Position numbers and translations under genes: made by a program. The notes under the pieces were generated by a model, which made no database searches, had not been told where the DNA came from, and saw nothing but the letters and a program-made list of their open reading frames with translations. This document shows positions 9,359 through 18,453 of a DNA stretch of 64,000 nt, one piece after another (the first letter of the stretch is position 1; every line of letters begins with the position of its first letter). This DNA is from CAZFGK01 sp964518635 (GTDB lineage: Bacteria > Zixibacteria > MSB-5A5 > GN15 > FEB-12). Location: the NCBI GenBank assembly GCA_964518635.1, contig CAZFGK010000009.1:43456-107455 (forward strand), read 5' to 3'.

Positions 9359-11827
9359 ATGAAATTTCGCATTGCTGATTTTTTAACAACACTGATTTGC
9401 CTCGCGGTCGTACTGCAATGCGCTGCGCTCTCCACCCTTGCCCAAAACGAATATCCGTCCCGAAATACGTCTCACAATCAAGGTGAACTACAGCTCACAT
9501 TTGACAATCGAGGAACGATCGCGCTCGGAAAATACTTTTTAGAACCGTTCGGTCGCGGGACGACGGTTGTTGATCCGTTTACCAGAGAACGGGTCACCGG
9601 CTGTATCTATCCACGCGGTAGCGCGGTTCGTTTCATGATGCAGGGAAATCTTCTGATCGGCGGAGTGGTGGGTCGCGATACGTTGGTTTCAAACTCATTC
9701 AACGAAATGTTTGCTGATCCGGAAACAACAGGGGAATTTGAGTATATCTCATCGGATCAGAATCATCTCTGGTACAGCCCCGATGCAGTTTCATCTCTTG
9801 ATATTACCGCTCGCTACACCGACACTCTGCATGTTTCATCCTCCCCGTTCTGGTCAGACGTCCGCGATCATATTCCGCTAGGGCTTCGTATTACACAAAA
9901 GTCACATGCATGGAGTTCACCACACATTGATGACTTTGTCATCTTCGATTTCCATCTGGAGAATATCAGTGGCAAGCCAATCAAGGACGCCTATTTCGGC
10001 TACTATGTGCACGCTGCAGTTCAGGCGGTGCCGATCTTTCTTGATTCACTCACCTTAAAAGAGGATGATGTCACCGGTTTTCTTGGTGCGTATGACTTTG
10101 ATCCAGAGTGTGAAGGGAAAGATTCTCTCTGGCTGAGCTATGCCATGGACACCGACGGAGACCCGGATCTTCGGACCAATAGCTGGTACAACTCGTCGGC
10201 ACGAAGTGTTCTGGGAATCAGAGTACTCGGTTTTCCCAGCCCACAGTCCGGGGTGAACTACAACTGGTTTGTGAACGGCTTTCAACCGGAACGTCTCGCA
10301 ACTACTGTCGATCAGCCTCGAGTTGGAGCGACGCCGTATACCTACTGGCGCTCGAATGACAAAGAGGCCTACTACTATATGCGCCGGAAGACAATTGACT
10401 ATGACCAGCTGTTCACCTCTATCAACAAACGTTCCCAGGGATGGCAAGCCCCTCCAATCAATGCTGGCAGTATCGCTAGAGGGGGACGACCATTCTATGT
10501 CTACTCCGTTGGGCCATTTAATATCGACGTCAACGGCACCGCGGATATCGCACTAGCGGTAGTCGGGGGAACCAATGTTCATGTCGAGCCACGCGATTTT
10601 GCCAACACCTTCGCACCGATTGTGCCACAACCATTTTACGATCGACTCGACTTTTCTAATTTTGCAACCAATGCTCGTTGGGCTAGCTGGGTTTTCGATA
10701 GTCCCGGCGTGGATACCGATGGTGATGGCTACAGCGGAGAGTTTCACACTTGTGAAGGAAAAAGAGTCTACTACACCGGTGATGGAGTACGAGATTACAA
10801 GACGGATGGCCCTCCGGTCCGTCCGGTCATTCGAGTCGAATCAGACCTGGGTAGACTGCGCGTCAAATGGAATGGATTTCTGTCTGAAACGACACCCGAT
10901 CCACTTGGCGGAGCGATTGATTTTGAAGGATATCGTGTCTACATCGCTCGCGATCTTCAGGAAAACAGTTTCAGTCTTGTTGCAACCTATGATCGTGAAA
11001 ATTTCCAGCGTTTCAAGTTCGGGCTTGAGCGTGGAAATCCAGTCTGGCGGCCAGTCGGTTTTCCGGTGACTCGAGATTCAATGAGAATTGAATTTGCAGA
11101 TTCGACTTTCGAGCCAAATGACTATACCTTGACGAGTCCGCTGCAAGTTGGAAGCGACTATTTCTATTTCGCACCACAGGATTTCAATGCTTTCGACTTA
11201 AGCAGCCCCAACGGCATTCACAAAGTCTATCCAGATGCAATCGATCCAGGGAATGACCCCTCACTTTGGTCTGAAGATGACGTCGTGTATGATTACGACC
11301 AGCCCTTGCCAAAATTCTACGAGTATGAATTTGTCATCGATTCCCTCCTTCCTTCTGTTCCCTATTACGTCAGCGTGACCTGTTTCGATCACGGCTTTCC
11401 GCAGGATGGTATCCAGCCGACTGAAACCCGATCAATCGACAATGCCATCCGTGAGTTTGCATTTCCGAATGTTGAAACGGTTGAAGATCAGAAACTGGAT
11501 GTTTTTGTCTATCCGAATCCGTACAGGATCGACGGGGACTACGATATTCATGGATACGAGAATCGGGACAACACCCTCACTCCAGAACGTGCCAGACGTC
11601 TTAACTTCGCGAATCTTCCCAGAGTCTGTACCATTTCAATCTTCAGTCTGGATGGAGACAGGATCGATTCATTTGAGCATAATTTCCCCGAAGGAGGACC
11701 TACCTCGCAGGTTGCTGAGTGGGATTTGATTACCCGCAACAATCAGAGCCTGGTAAGCGGACTCTATTACTATGTAGTTGAATCACCCGGAAGAACACAG
11801 GTCGGCAAATTCATGGTGATCAAGTAG
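9359..11827 (+). CDS. Large secreted protein, paralogue 3 of 3
   Basis: An 822-residue third paralogue with signal peptide (hydrophobic stretch ending in STLAQ), VDTDGDGYSGEFH loop, FN3-like EGYRVYIARDLQ segment and YPNPYRIDG tail ending in VGKFMVIK. GAAGGG stands about five bases before the ATG. It is the most diverged of the three near the N-terminus. Its stop lies six bases from the stop of the convergent MFS gene, and no clear terminator is seen between them. Function unknown. Confidence 0.85.
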   Translation: MKFRIADFLTTLICLAVVLQCAALSTLAQNEYPSRNTSHNQGELQLTFDNRGTIALGKYFLEPFGRGTTVVDPFTRERVTGCIYPRGSAVRFMMQGNLLIGGVVGRDTLVSNSFNEMFADPETTGEFEYISSDQNHLWYSPDAVSSLDITARYTDTLHVSSSPFWSDVRDHIPLGLRITQKSHAWSSPHIDDFVIFDFHLENISGKPIKDAYFGYYVHAAVQAVPIFLDSLTLKEDDVTGFLGAYDFDPECEGKDSLWLSYAMDTDGDPDLRTNSWYNSSARSVLGIRVLGFPSPQSGVNYNWFVNGFQPERLATTVDQPRVGATPYTYWRSNDKEAYYYMRRKTIDYDQLFTSINKRSQGWQAPPINAGSIARGGRPFYVYSVGPFNIDVNGTADIALAVVGGTNVHVEPRDFANTFAPIVPQPFYDRLDFSNFATNARWASWVFDSPGVDTDGDGYSGEFHTCEGKRVYYTGDGVRDYKTDGPPVRPVIRVESDLGRLRVKWNGFLSETTPDPLGGAIDFEGYRVYIARDLQENSFSLVATYDRENFQRFKFGLERGNPVWRPVGFPVTRDSMRIEFADSTFEPNDYTLTSPLQVGSDYFYFAPQDFNAFDLSSPNGIHKVYPDAIDPGNDPSLWSEDDVVYDYDQPLPKFYEYEFVIDSLLPSVPYYVSVTCFDHGFPQDGIQPTETRSIDNAIREFAFPNVETVEDQKLDVFVYPNPYRIDGDYDIHGYENRDNTLTPERARRLNFANLPRVCTISIFSLDGDRIDSFEHNFPEGGPTSQVAEWDLITRNNQSLVSGLYYYVVESPGRTQVGKFMVIK

Positions 11828-11833
11828 CGCACT

Positions 11834-13087
11834 TCACCCGAAGCGGACTGTCGACTCTGAACTCTTCACTTCTGGTTGAAAGCCAGACTTCAGCTTTCTA
11901 TGAAGCTGCATGTAGCCGAACATTGAAACCAGAGCGAGGGATGAGATGACTAGCCAGCACAGTTTCGGACTTGCCCCAAGCCATTCGAGTATGATCGTCC
12001 CGTAGACTGGTCCCAGCGACCATGCTGAAGTCTGAAAGAATCCATACACCCCCATATATCGCCCTGTTCTTCCGGTAGGCGCGAGTTTCGAAGTCAACGC
12101 CAGTTGCGCAGGTGAAACAATTACTTCACCGATTGTTACGATGACAATACACGCAGCAAGCTGACCAAAGCTGGATGTCCACCCTATCAGACTATAGCCA
12201 ACAAAATAGAGCAAGGCGCCGACCCATAGTTGCACCGTGAGCGGCCATCTTCCGGCAAGCCGAGCTACGGGAATTTGCAGCGCGACTACGAGTCCCCCAT
12301 TCAAGCTAAACAAAATGCCGACTTGTGCCGCGGTGTACCCCCCCGAAGTTGTGGCATACAACGACAACGGCACGATCAGCTGCGAGATAACCAGTTGCAG
12401 AGCAAATGTCAGGAGCGCGTGCGAGAGAAGGATCGGATCTTTCCGGACTTCCAGAAGATCACGCATCCGAAACGGTTCTTCTTTTGTCGTAAGGTTGATT
12501 TCACGTTTTGGGAAACGTCGAAACACAAGCCCAGATGCGAGAGTAAGTAGTGCCGCGAAATAGAAGAGCCACGAGTATGAATAGCCGGATAAGAAAGCCG
12601 CAATAGCAGGTCCAATAGCCCAACCGAGATTCGCGCCGAGGTGCCCGATGGCAAAGGCATCGAGTCGATCTTTTTCAGATACAGAGTCAGAGAGTGACGC
12701 ATTCAGCGACGAGAAGAAGATCGAACCCAGCACGAAAATGAAGAACAGGGCAATTGAAAGTGGCCAAAGCCCTGTCTTGAATGCAACCGCCAAACCTAGA
12801 CCGACGAAGGCAAAGACTCGAAGCAACTGCGACCAGATGAGAAGTTGACGCGCCCCAAAGCGATCATACCCCTCTCCTCCGATTGCCTGAAAGAGTCCTC
12901 GGGCAATTGCCATGCAGGCGAAGAATATTCCGATCTCGCCGGGGGACATGCCGAGAGTCGAATTGAAATAGATCGAGACAAATGGAATCGCAGTCGCAAA
13001 TCCCAATGATCCGACAAACCATCCGAAGGTGAGCAGCCAGACCGTTGGAGGAAAACGTGTGACATGACCGAAGAGATAACGAAACAT
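11834..13087 (-). CDS. Major facilitator superfamily (MFS) transporter
   Basis: A 417-residue inner-membrane protein with about twelve hydrophobic segments and the MFS loop 2-3 signature in the form GGEGYDRFGARQLL. Length is usual for a drug/metabolite:proton antiporter of the multidrug type, but the substrate cannot be read. The ATG at 13087 is preferred to the TTG one codon upstream. It is last in a minus-strand run after the VOC gene (14278-14640) and the glycosyltransferase-like gene (13123-14268), with a gap of 35 bases, so a small operon is likely. Confidence 0.88.
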   Translation of the reverse strand: MFRYLFGHVTRFPPTVWLLTFGWFVGSLGFATAIPFVSIYFNSTLGMSPGEIGIFFACMAIARGLFQAIGGEGYDRFGARQLLIWSQLLRVFAFVGLGLAVAFKTGLWPLSIALFFIFVLGSIFFSSLNASLSDSVSEKDRLDAFAIGHLGANLGWAIGPAIAAFLSGYSYSWLFYFAALLTLASGLVFRRFPKREINLTTKEEPFRMRDLLEVRKDPILLSHALLTFALQLVISQLIVPLSLYATTSGGYTAAQVGILFSLNGGLVVALQIPVARLAGRWPLTVQLWVGALLYFVGYSLIGWTSSFGQLAACIVIVTIGEVIVSPAQLALTSKLAPTGRTGRYMGVYGFFQTSAWSLGPVYGTIILEWLGASPKLCWLVISSLALVSMFGYMQLHRKLKSGFQPEVKSSESTVRFG

Positions 13088-13122
13088 CAAGCGGAGAATA
13101 TAAATCAGTGGGCACGGTACTG

Positions 13123-14268
13123 CTACCGAACTCTTCTCTCCTGCGATATCAAATTCGCGATGTTTTGAAAGCCACCAAAGACGTGACCTCTTCGTGAGAA
13201 ATCCGATAGCTCACAACATGTCGTTCTCCACCCCGAATCAGAGATCATTGATCCAACCTGAGATGCACTTTCGGGAGTCAGGTCATATGCAAGATGGTAG
13301 TTGGCCGCGTAGGTGCGATTCATTGGCGCAAATGGCCCCATCGTCGGCGTATAACCGATCATCGGCAGAGACGCCGCTGCCGCCCAGTGAATTCGCTCAT
13401 GATAAGGAGAGAGGAACAGATCAAAATCATTCCATCTTTTCACAGTCTCCCGATGAAGTTCATGCCGATCTCGATAGACAACCCAATCAACTCTTTCATT
13501 TCTGGTAATAGGCGACTTCTTGAGGCGAGAATGAAGCTTACCGTTCTCAGCAACAAAGAGAATCGACCGATGTCCTGCTTTTATCAGTGATTGAAGAGCT
13601 ACGATGATCAGATCAAGATGTGGTTGAGGTTCGGCACCAGAAGAAAAGAATGCGGCGCAGAGCTGCCCTGCATGCCTGAGACGTTCGATACGATCTCCTG
13701 CCGCATGTTCTGCGATCGTCTCTATTTCAGATTCAATACAGGAGTTGGTCTCGACAATTCGTGATCGATCATTCACTACCGTTTCAAACTGCTCTGCTGT
13801 TTCTCGATTCGGCACGAGTATCTTGCCACCCGGATCGACTAGTGAAGATTCCGGTGCAACCAATTCCCCATGCTGATACCATACTTCCAATTCTGCAAGA
13901 TTCACGGCAAGTAGCGGATGGTCTACGATGACAATCGTTCCTGCATCACGATATCTAGCCACTTTGGAAGCAAGTCCGTTCTTGAGATACTCGGCAGGTT
14001 CGGATCGTCGATCCCCTTTTCGTATTTTTTCATAGATTTCGGTTTTCATTCCCCCCTGTGAACCAAAATGGTAAAGAAGTTTTGCGAGATTCCAACCGAT
14101 CAGGGCAGGGGGATTCGCAAGTTCGAAAACAGTTCGGTACTCTACAACGATGTCGGGGTACTCTGAACGAAGTGCCTGCTGAATGCCATCCAGATAAAAC
14201 GGATGCCCGCGACCGATTCCGCAGCTCAGGAGCAGGACATCTGGATAGCTCGGTGGAACTCTCGACAT
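13123..14268 (-). CDS. GT-B-like glycosyltransferase family protein
   Basis: A 381-residue protein opening with SCGIGRGHPFYLDGIQQAL, a glycine/histidine-rich loop like the N-terminal nucleotide-sugar acceptor region of MurG and monogalactosyldiacylglycerol-synthase-type GT-B enzymes. The middle holds ILVPNRETAEQF and a FFSSGAEPQPHLDLII segment at the expected linker to the second Rossmann half, and the C-terminal half has LFLSPYHERIHWAAAASLPMIGYTP, in the position where GT-B proteins bind the donor. No signal peptide or clear membrane segment. The donor and acceptor are unknown. It sits between VOC and MFS genes on the same strand. Confidence 0.55.
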   Translation of the reverse strand: MSRVPPSYPDVLLLSCGIGRGHPFYLDGIQQALRSEYPDIVVEYRTVFELANPPALIGWNLAKLLYHFGSQGGMKTEIYEKIRKGDRRSEPAEYLKNGLASKVARYRDAGTIVIVDHPLLAVNLAELEVWYQHGELVAPESSLVDPGGKILVPNRETAEQFETVVNDRSRIVETNSCIESEIETIAEHAAGDRIERLRHAGQLCAAFFSSGAEPQPHLDLIIVALQSLIKAGHRSILFVAENGKLHSRLKKSPITRNERVDWVVYRDRHELHRETVKRWNDFDLFLSPYHERIHWAAAASLPMIGYTPTMGPFAPMNRTYAANYHLAYDLTPESASQVGSMISDSGWRTTCCELSDFSRRGHVFGGFQNIANLISQERRVR

Positions 14269-14277
14269 TAACGTTTC

Positions 14278-14640
14278 TTATCGAATTGGAAGTGGAGTAA
14301 AGAGTCCGATGATATTTCCATCCGGATCAGCGATATGGGATGACCATCCGGTCTGCGGAATCTCTCTTTTTGGATAGATTACCGAACCACCCAGCTCAAT
14401 CACTTTTGCACAGATCGCTTCGATATCTTCAACCTCCACATAGGGAATAATATTACTGCCGACGGTCCGACTTGGATTCGGGTAGACTGCCCCGCCGATC
14501 CCCTTTTCACTCGATTGAAACATCGAATACTCGACTGCACCGGGGTTGAAGAATTTCCAGTTAAAAAGCTCGCTGTAGAATGCCGCCAGACGGGGGGCGT
14601 AGCTTCCTTCAATCTCTACATACATGATCGGTTTCCCCAT
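14278..14640 (-). CDS. VOC-superfamily (glyoxalase-like) protein
   Basis: A 120-residue single vicinal-oxygen-chelate module. It has the typical opening (YVEIEGSYAPRLAAFYSELFNWKF), the GIGGAVYPN strand, a YVEVEDIEAICAKVIELGGSV second half and the DPDGNIIGLF ending. The start is supported by GGGAGG seven bases upstream. Many such proteins are small-molecule binding or resistance enzymes; the substrate is not predictable. It heads the probable VOC, glycosyltransferase-like, MFS operon. Confidence 0.88.
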   Translation of the reverse strand: MGKPIMYVEIEGSYAPRLAAFYSELFNWKFFNPGAVEYSMFQSSEKGIGGAVYPNPSRTVGSNIIPYVEVEDIEAICAKVIELGGSVIYPKREIPQTGWSSHIADPDGNIIGLFTPLPIR

Positions 14641-14706
14641 AGCATCCTCCCTGGGCTGGTCAAAATCAGACTGAATAATATCTGTAGTAACGCCGATCTA
14701 TATAGG

Positions 14707-15570
14707 GTGCGACCGCTTTTCCGACAATCTTCATCACGAGTGTCATTTTGGGCGATAGCTTTCGGTTGCCTCCTCATGGCATTTGTCCCGCGTTTGCATG
14801 CGGTTGTAGACAACCCTGAGGATACAGTGATTTCAATCGGAGTTCAGACCGAGTTTGATCACCTCTACCGACGGTATGCTCGTCTCCTTCGTGAAACAAT
14901 TCCGTACGGTCGCCCGACACCGGAAAGCATTGTATCGACCTCCCCTTTACGAGACTCGCTACGTACTGAATTTCTCCTCGTTACCGCGGAGCATTTCGGG
15001 CAATGGGATGCCAACCAGCAGATCGCCTATCTCATCAACACCCGTAATCTGCTTCTGCTCTCCAGGATTGGACTTGAACTTACTGATTCATCGGAATTTG
15101 TTCTGGCAAGCCGGACGACGACTCTTGATCAACTCAATCAGGAACTGCGCAGATACGCTACGCATGACCCTCGTTTTGCAATCTGCTCCTTCTCGACCAT
15201 CCCTTTCAGTCCGAACTGGTCCCCTCAACCAGTGAAGGCAGAATTGCTGGATAGTACCCTTGCTGATATCTGGCGAGAGTTTCTGAATCGACCGGAAGTG
15301 ATTACAATAAATGTCCCGCAACAGCGGATCTCAGTGAATCGTTGGATGAGTGAATTTTCTGATAATCTCTCAGCAAACTGGGCGTCATCCAGCAGATTTG
15401 TGAATGCTGATCCTGAAGTAGCCCCGCTCCTTGCCTTTCTCTGGTCGGTTGCCGATGACGGGATGCGCGTCAGACTTGAGAGTACCGATCACTGGAGACT
15501 GGTTCGTCCAGCAAAGATGCTCTCCCCGCTTGCTCCGATTCATTCGAATAAGAATTCCGGCACAAACTAA
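14707..15570 (+). CDS. Exported DUF547-like protein
   Basis: A 287-residue protein with a good signal peptide if translation begins at the GTG at 14707 (MRPLFRQSSSR, then a hydrophobic stretch ending VPRLHA); GTG 14740 and ATG 14776 are alternatives. The centre has FGQWDANQQIAYLINTRNLL and DPRFAICSFSTIPFSP, which match the general pattern of DUF547 proteins (a conserved Trp/Asn core and a later D-P-R block). DUF547 proteins are secreted and of unknown role. An open frame runs back to 14515 but overlaps the VOC gene and lacks a ribosome site, so I did not use it. Confidence 0.65.
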   Translation: MRPLFRQSSSRVSFWAIAFGCLLMAFVPRLHAVVDNPEDTVISIGVQTEFDHLYRRYARLLRETIPYGRPTPESIVSTSPLRDSLRTEFLLVTAEHFGQWDANQQIAYLINTRNLLLLSRIGLELTDSSEFVLASRTTTLDQLNQELRRYATHDPRFAICSFSTIPFSPNWSPQPVKAELLDSTLADIWREFLNRPEVITINVPQQRISVNRWMSEFSDNLSANWASSSRFVNADPEVAPLLAFLWSVADDGMRVRLESTDHWRLVRPAKMLSPLAPIHSNKNSGTN

Positions 15571-15598
15571 AAAGTGCCCGACCGAGGGTCGAGCACTT
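15567..15598 (-). terminator. Rho-independent terminator after the cheW-like gene
   Basis: On the minus strand AAGTGC and CGACC pair with GGTCG and GCACTT, with one mismatch, and the stem is followed by TTTTTAG. It lies 25 bases after the CheW stop and overlaps the stop region of the convergent gene. Confidence 0.7.
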
Positions 15599-15623
15599 GT
15601 TCATTCATCTGTGAGAAGTGAGA

Positions 15624-16115
15624 CTATCTCGTCCGGCTCAATTCAGTTACGTCGATCACTTTCGAGAGATCCAGGAAGATCAACAGACGGTCTTCGAGTT
15701 TCGCAACTCCTTTGATGTAATCGGTATTGACTCCGGTCACCATCTCCGGCGGAGCTTCGATCGTCGCGCTGTTTAAGCGAAGCACTTCACTCACCGCATC
15801 GACAATCATCCCCATGATCGTGCCGCCGATATCGACGACGACGATACGAGTATTCTTGTCGTATGATTTAATTTCAAGACCGAATCGTTTCCGAAGATCG
15901 ATAATCGGAATGATCTTTCCACGAAGATTGATCACCCCTTCGATGTAATGCGGTGCCTGTGGGACCTTCGTAATCTCTACCATTCGATTGATTTCCTGAA
16001 CTTTCAGAATATCAACACCGAATTCTTCGGTTCCGATGGTAAATGAAACCAGCTGGAGTTCTTCTCCGGCAATAACTGTTTTCTTTTCCTGCTTACGTTC
16101 TGCTGTGGCCTGCAT
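15624..16115 (-). CDS. Stand-alone CheW-domain protein
   Basis: A 163-residue single CheW domain. CheW proteins are cytoplasmic adaptors linking chemoreceptors to the kinase CheA. The signature parts are clear: LQLVSFTIGTEEFGVDILKV, the EVEITKVPQAPHYIEGVINLRGK-like block (here MVEITKVPQAPHYIEG), the IIPIIDLRKRFGL strand and the C-terminal IKGVAKLEDRLLIFLDL. The start at 16115 is chosen because GAGGGGA stands seven bases before it; an in-frame extension to 16238 has no ribosome site. No other chemotaxis gene is in the window, so its partners must be elsewhere. Confidence 0.93.
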   Translation of the reverse strand: MQATAERKQEKKTVIAGEELQLVSFTIGTEEFGVDILKVQEINRMVEITKVPQAPHYIEGVINLRGKIIPIIDLRKRFGLEIKSYDKNTRIVVVDIGGTIMGMIVDAVSEVLRLNSATIEAPPEMVTGVNTDYIKGVAKLEDRLLIFLDLSKVIDVTELSRTR

Positions 16116-16275
16116 TGGCTTTCCCCTCTCTGATAGATTCTCGCGAATAGTTTCTCTGGATGAAATTATCGGTGGAGCTGGGATTGACTGAAGGGTGCTG
16201 TTGGATGACCTGATGTTCAGTTTTTGAACAAGGATCAAAGCTTGTGGCAGATATCTTCACCCTGATCCGCCGCGA

Positions 16276-16775
16276 CGGATCGAAGGGTCTCCTTTGCCTT
16301 GGTAGGCACGTCCCTTTAGGGCGTGCTCTTGTCTTTCTTGGTGCCCCTCTGCGCAGGGGACGGAGTCGATCCGCCGCGGCGGATGGGTTCCCGTTCTGAG
16401 TTTCTCTGAAGAAATATAGACGTGGAACCCACCCCTTGCTCACGCTTCGCGTGAACTACGGAGTGGGGCACCGTAGAGAAGAAGATGCTTCGACAAGCTC
16501 AGCATGTAGAGTGAAGAGAGTGTCACTTGTCATTGAATCCTCACCCTGAGTTTGTCGAAGGGTCTTCCTTACTCTGGTAGGCATGTCCCTTTAGGGCGTG
16601 CTCTTGTCTTTCTTGGTGCCCCACTGCGCAGGCGACGGAGTCTATCCGCCGCAGCGGATCAGCATGTAGAGTGAAGAGAGTTTCAATTGTCATTGAATCC
16701 TCACCCTGAGCTTGTCGAAGGGTCTTCTCCCACTCTCGCCACCCCGCACTCGAAGCGGGAGCGGGCCACCAAGGC
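16276..16775. repeat. Repeat-rich intergenic region with duplicated blocks and palindromes
   Basis: This gene-free stretch (16116-16788) holds internally duplicated sequence. A block at 16280-16384, with the core CCCTTTAGGGCGTGCTCTTG and ending in the palindrome ATCCGCCGCGGCGGAT, recurs with changes at 16555-16660. A second block (GTAGAGTGAAGAGAGT... CACCCTGAG...TTGTCGAAGGGTCTTC) at 16500-16570 recurs at 16662-16731. At 16740-16771 lies an inverted copy of the element also found near 18240 and 63895. No open frame here looks coding, and no transposase is present. These look like short dispersed non-coding elements that have accumulated. Confidence 0.75.
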
Positions 16776-16788
16776 AATGCAGTCATCC

Positions 16789-18036
16789 CTACAACACCAA
16801 CTCCAAGCCCTCGTTATTCGCAAAGGCATCACTCGGTTTGCGCCAGGATGGACGCTCGGTCGCCAGTCGCAATGCCCCATGCCCGAATCGTTCATTGACT
16901 CCATCCAGTGCCTTCATCAACTTCTCCCCACGAACCACCGACTCCGGCGACTGAAAGATCGACAACTGACGATCGATCGCCGGACGAATATCAGTGAGCA
17001 TCACGCCCCCTCGTTTGTAGCCATACCCCAGCCGAAAAATCTCATCAAGCGACGCCACTACCACCTTCGCCAATTCAATCGTGTTATCCGTCGGCTCCGG
17101 CAGGCGAATAAATTTATTCCCGCGATACTCCCCCCAGTCCGAACCAAACGGATTCGTCCGCAGAAAAACGGTCAGACTCCCCGCCAATGATTCCTGTTCT
17201 CGAAGTTTTTCCGCCGCGCGACTGACATAACTGGTGAGGGCAGTTTCCAATTCCGGTTTGGTGTAGATATTCGTCGCGAATGTCCGCGAACAGAGAATTT
17301 GTTTGCGCGGTTCAATCACATCGGTGAGAGATAGGCAGGACTCGCCATTGAGCTCCATGATCATCCGTTTCAGCACGACGCCAAAATGTTTCTGCATTGT
17401 TTTCTGATCGGCGTAGCGCAGATGCCACGCATTGGTGATCCCGTAACGGGCGAGTTTGTCATTGAGTCGACGCCCGATCCCCCAGAGTTTTCGAATCGGT
17501 ATCGCCTGCAAAAACTGATTGAGGTCATCATTTGATAACGCGGTCAGATCAAAGACCCCGCCATACTCCGGCATTCGTTTGGCGGCAAAGTTGGCAAGTT
17601 TGGCGAGAGTTTTATTCGGGCCGAGTCCGATACTGACCGGAATCCCCACCCACTGCAACACCTTCGCGCGCAGTTCGCGGGCATACTCAAGCGGAGATGG
17701 TTGCACCCGATCAAGATCGAGAAAACATTCATCGATGGAATAGACCTCCACACGCGGGCTCGCCTGTGTGAGAATCCCCATCACACGATTTGAGAGATGC
17801 CCATAGAGCAGAAAATTAGCGGAGAGTGCAATCACCCCCTGCTCTTTGGCCATCACCTTGATCTGAAAAAATGGAACCCCCATCTCGACACCGAGGGCTT
17901 TGGCCTCGTTGGAACGGGCAATCACACAGCCGTCATTGTTGGATAACACGACCACCGGCTTGTTATTGAGCGCCGGATTGACCACCCGTTCACAGGAGGC
18001 GTAGAAATTATTGCAATCGACAAGGGCGAAGATCAT
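16789..18036 (-). CDS. umuC: Y-family DNA polymerase, UmuC-type
   Basis: A 415-residue catalytic subunit of an error-prone translesion polymerase (Pol V type). The N-terminus has the two-metal site: LVDCNNFYASCERV with the first Asp and NNFY, and SIDECFLDL near residue 103 with the Asp-Glu pair. The little-finger region and the C-terminal SVVRGEKLMKALDGVNERFG block are typical of UmuC and not of DinB. Length matches the family. Its ATG overlaps the stop of the short reading frame at 18033-18221 (ATGA), and GGAGG stands close before it. The umuD-like gene lies upstream, but 230 bases of repeat sequence come in between. Confidence 0.95.
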   Translation of the reverse strand: MIFALVDCNNFYASCERVVNPALNNKPVVVLSNNDGCVIARSNEAKALGVEMGVPFFQIKVMAKEQGVIALSANFLLYGHLSNRVMGILTQASPRVEVYSIDECFLDLDRVQPSPLEYARELRAKVLQWVGIPVSIGLGPNKTLAKLANFAAKRMPEYGGVFDLTALSNDDLNQFLQAIPIRKLWGIGRRLNDKLARYGITNAWHLRYADQKTMQKHFGVVLKRMIMELNGESCLSLTDVIEPRKQILCSRTFATNIYTKPELETALTSYVSRAAEKLREQESLAGSLTVFLRTNPFGSDWGEYRGNKFIRLPEPTDNTIELAKVVVASLDEIFRLGYGYKRGGVMLTDIRPAIDRQLSIFQSPESVVRGEKLMKALDGVNERFGHGALRLATERPSWRKPSDAFANNEGLELVL

Positions 18037-18221
18037 CCCCCCTCCTGTCTTTTCCTTCGCGGGGGCCTTGATCGTGTAGATTCTTTCTGCTGTGGCGAGT
18101 TCCGGTGTCTGTTCAGTGCCGCTTGTCGCAAAACATCCCAGTCGGACTCAGTCATTGATCCAGCATTTCCGCTTTTGATGCCCATAAGTAAGAGTAATTC
18201 GAGACGTTTCTGCTTTCTCAT
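18033..18221 (-). CDS. Possible small protein between umuD and umuC
   Basis: A 62-residue reading frame (MRKQKRLELLLLMGIKSGNA start, strongly basic C-terminus) whose TGA overlaps the umuC ATG. The central part (GSMTESDWDVLRQAALNRHR) looks like a real helical protein sequence, and the overlap suggests translational coupling to umuC. There is no clear ribosome site before its ATG. I do not recognise a family. It could instead be a chance frame in the umuC leader. Confidence 0.35.
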   Translation of the reverse strand: MRKQKRLELLLLMGIKSGNAGSMTESDWDVLRQAALNRHRNSPQQKESTRSRPPRRKRQEGG

Positions 18222-18235
18222 CTATTTCATCTTTC

Positions 18236-18430
18236 TCTCCTGGTGGTCCGCTCCCGCTTCGGGTGCGGGTCTTCTCTTCGGTGCCCCACTGCGTATGCAA
18301 GCGCAGCTTGCAGAGCGGTGGGTTCCCGGTCTTGCCTGAGAAGGAAAGATAGCGGGTCCTCAGAAGGACACCACCCTACGGAATGAGAAGACGGCGGCTT
18401 GGAGGCCAAGGCCGCCCTACAAGATCAATC
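18236..18430. repeat. Copy of the dispersed GC-rich element between umuD and umuC
   Basis: CCGCTCCCGCTTCGGGTGCG is followed by a segment ending in TCTCTTCGGTGCCCCACTGCG, a hairpin-forming AAGCGCAGCTTGC stretch, and further on GGCGGCTTGGAGGCCAAGGC then CGCCCTACAAG. The first part recurs at 63895-63945 and, inverted, at 16740-16771; the CCCTACAAG ending recurs near 63870. No coding frame is convincing here. Confidence 0.7.
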
Positions 18431-18453
18431 TCACCAAACCAATTCCTTTTACC

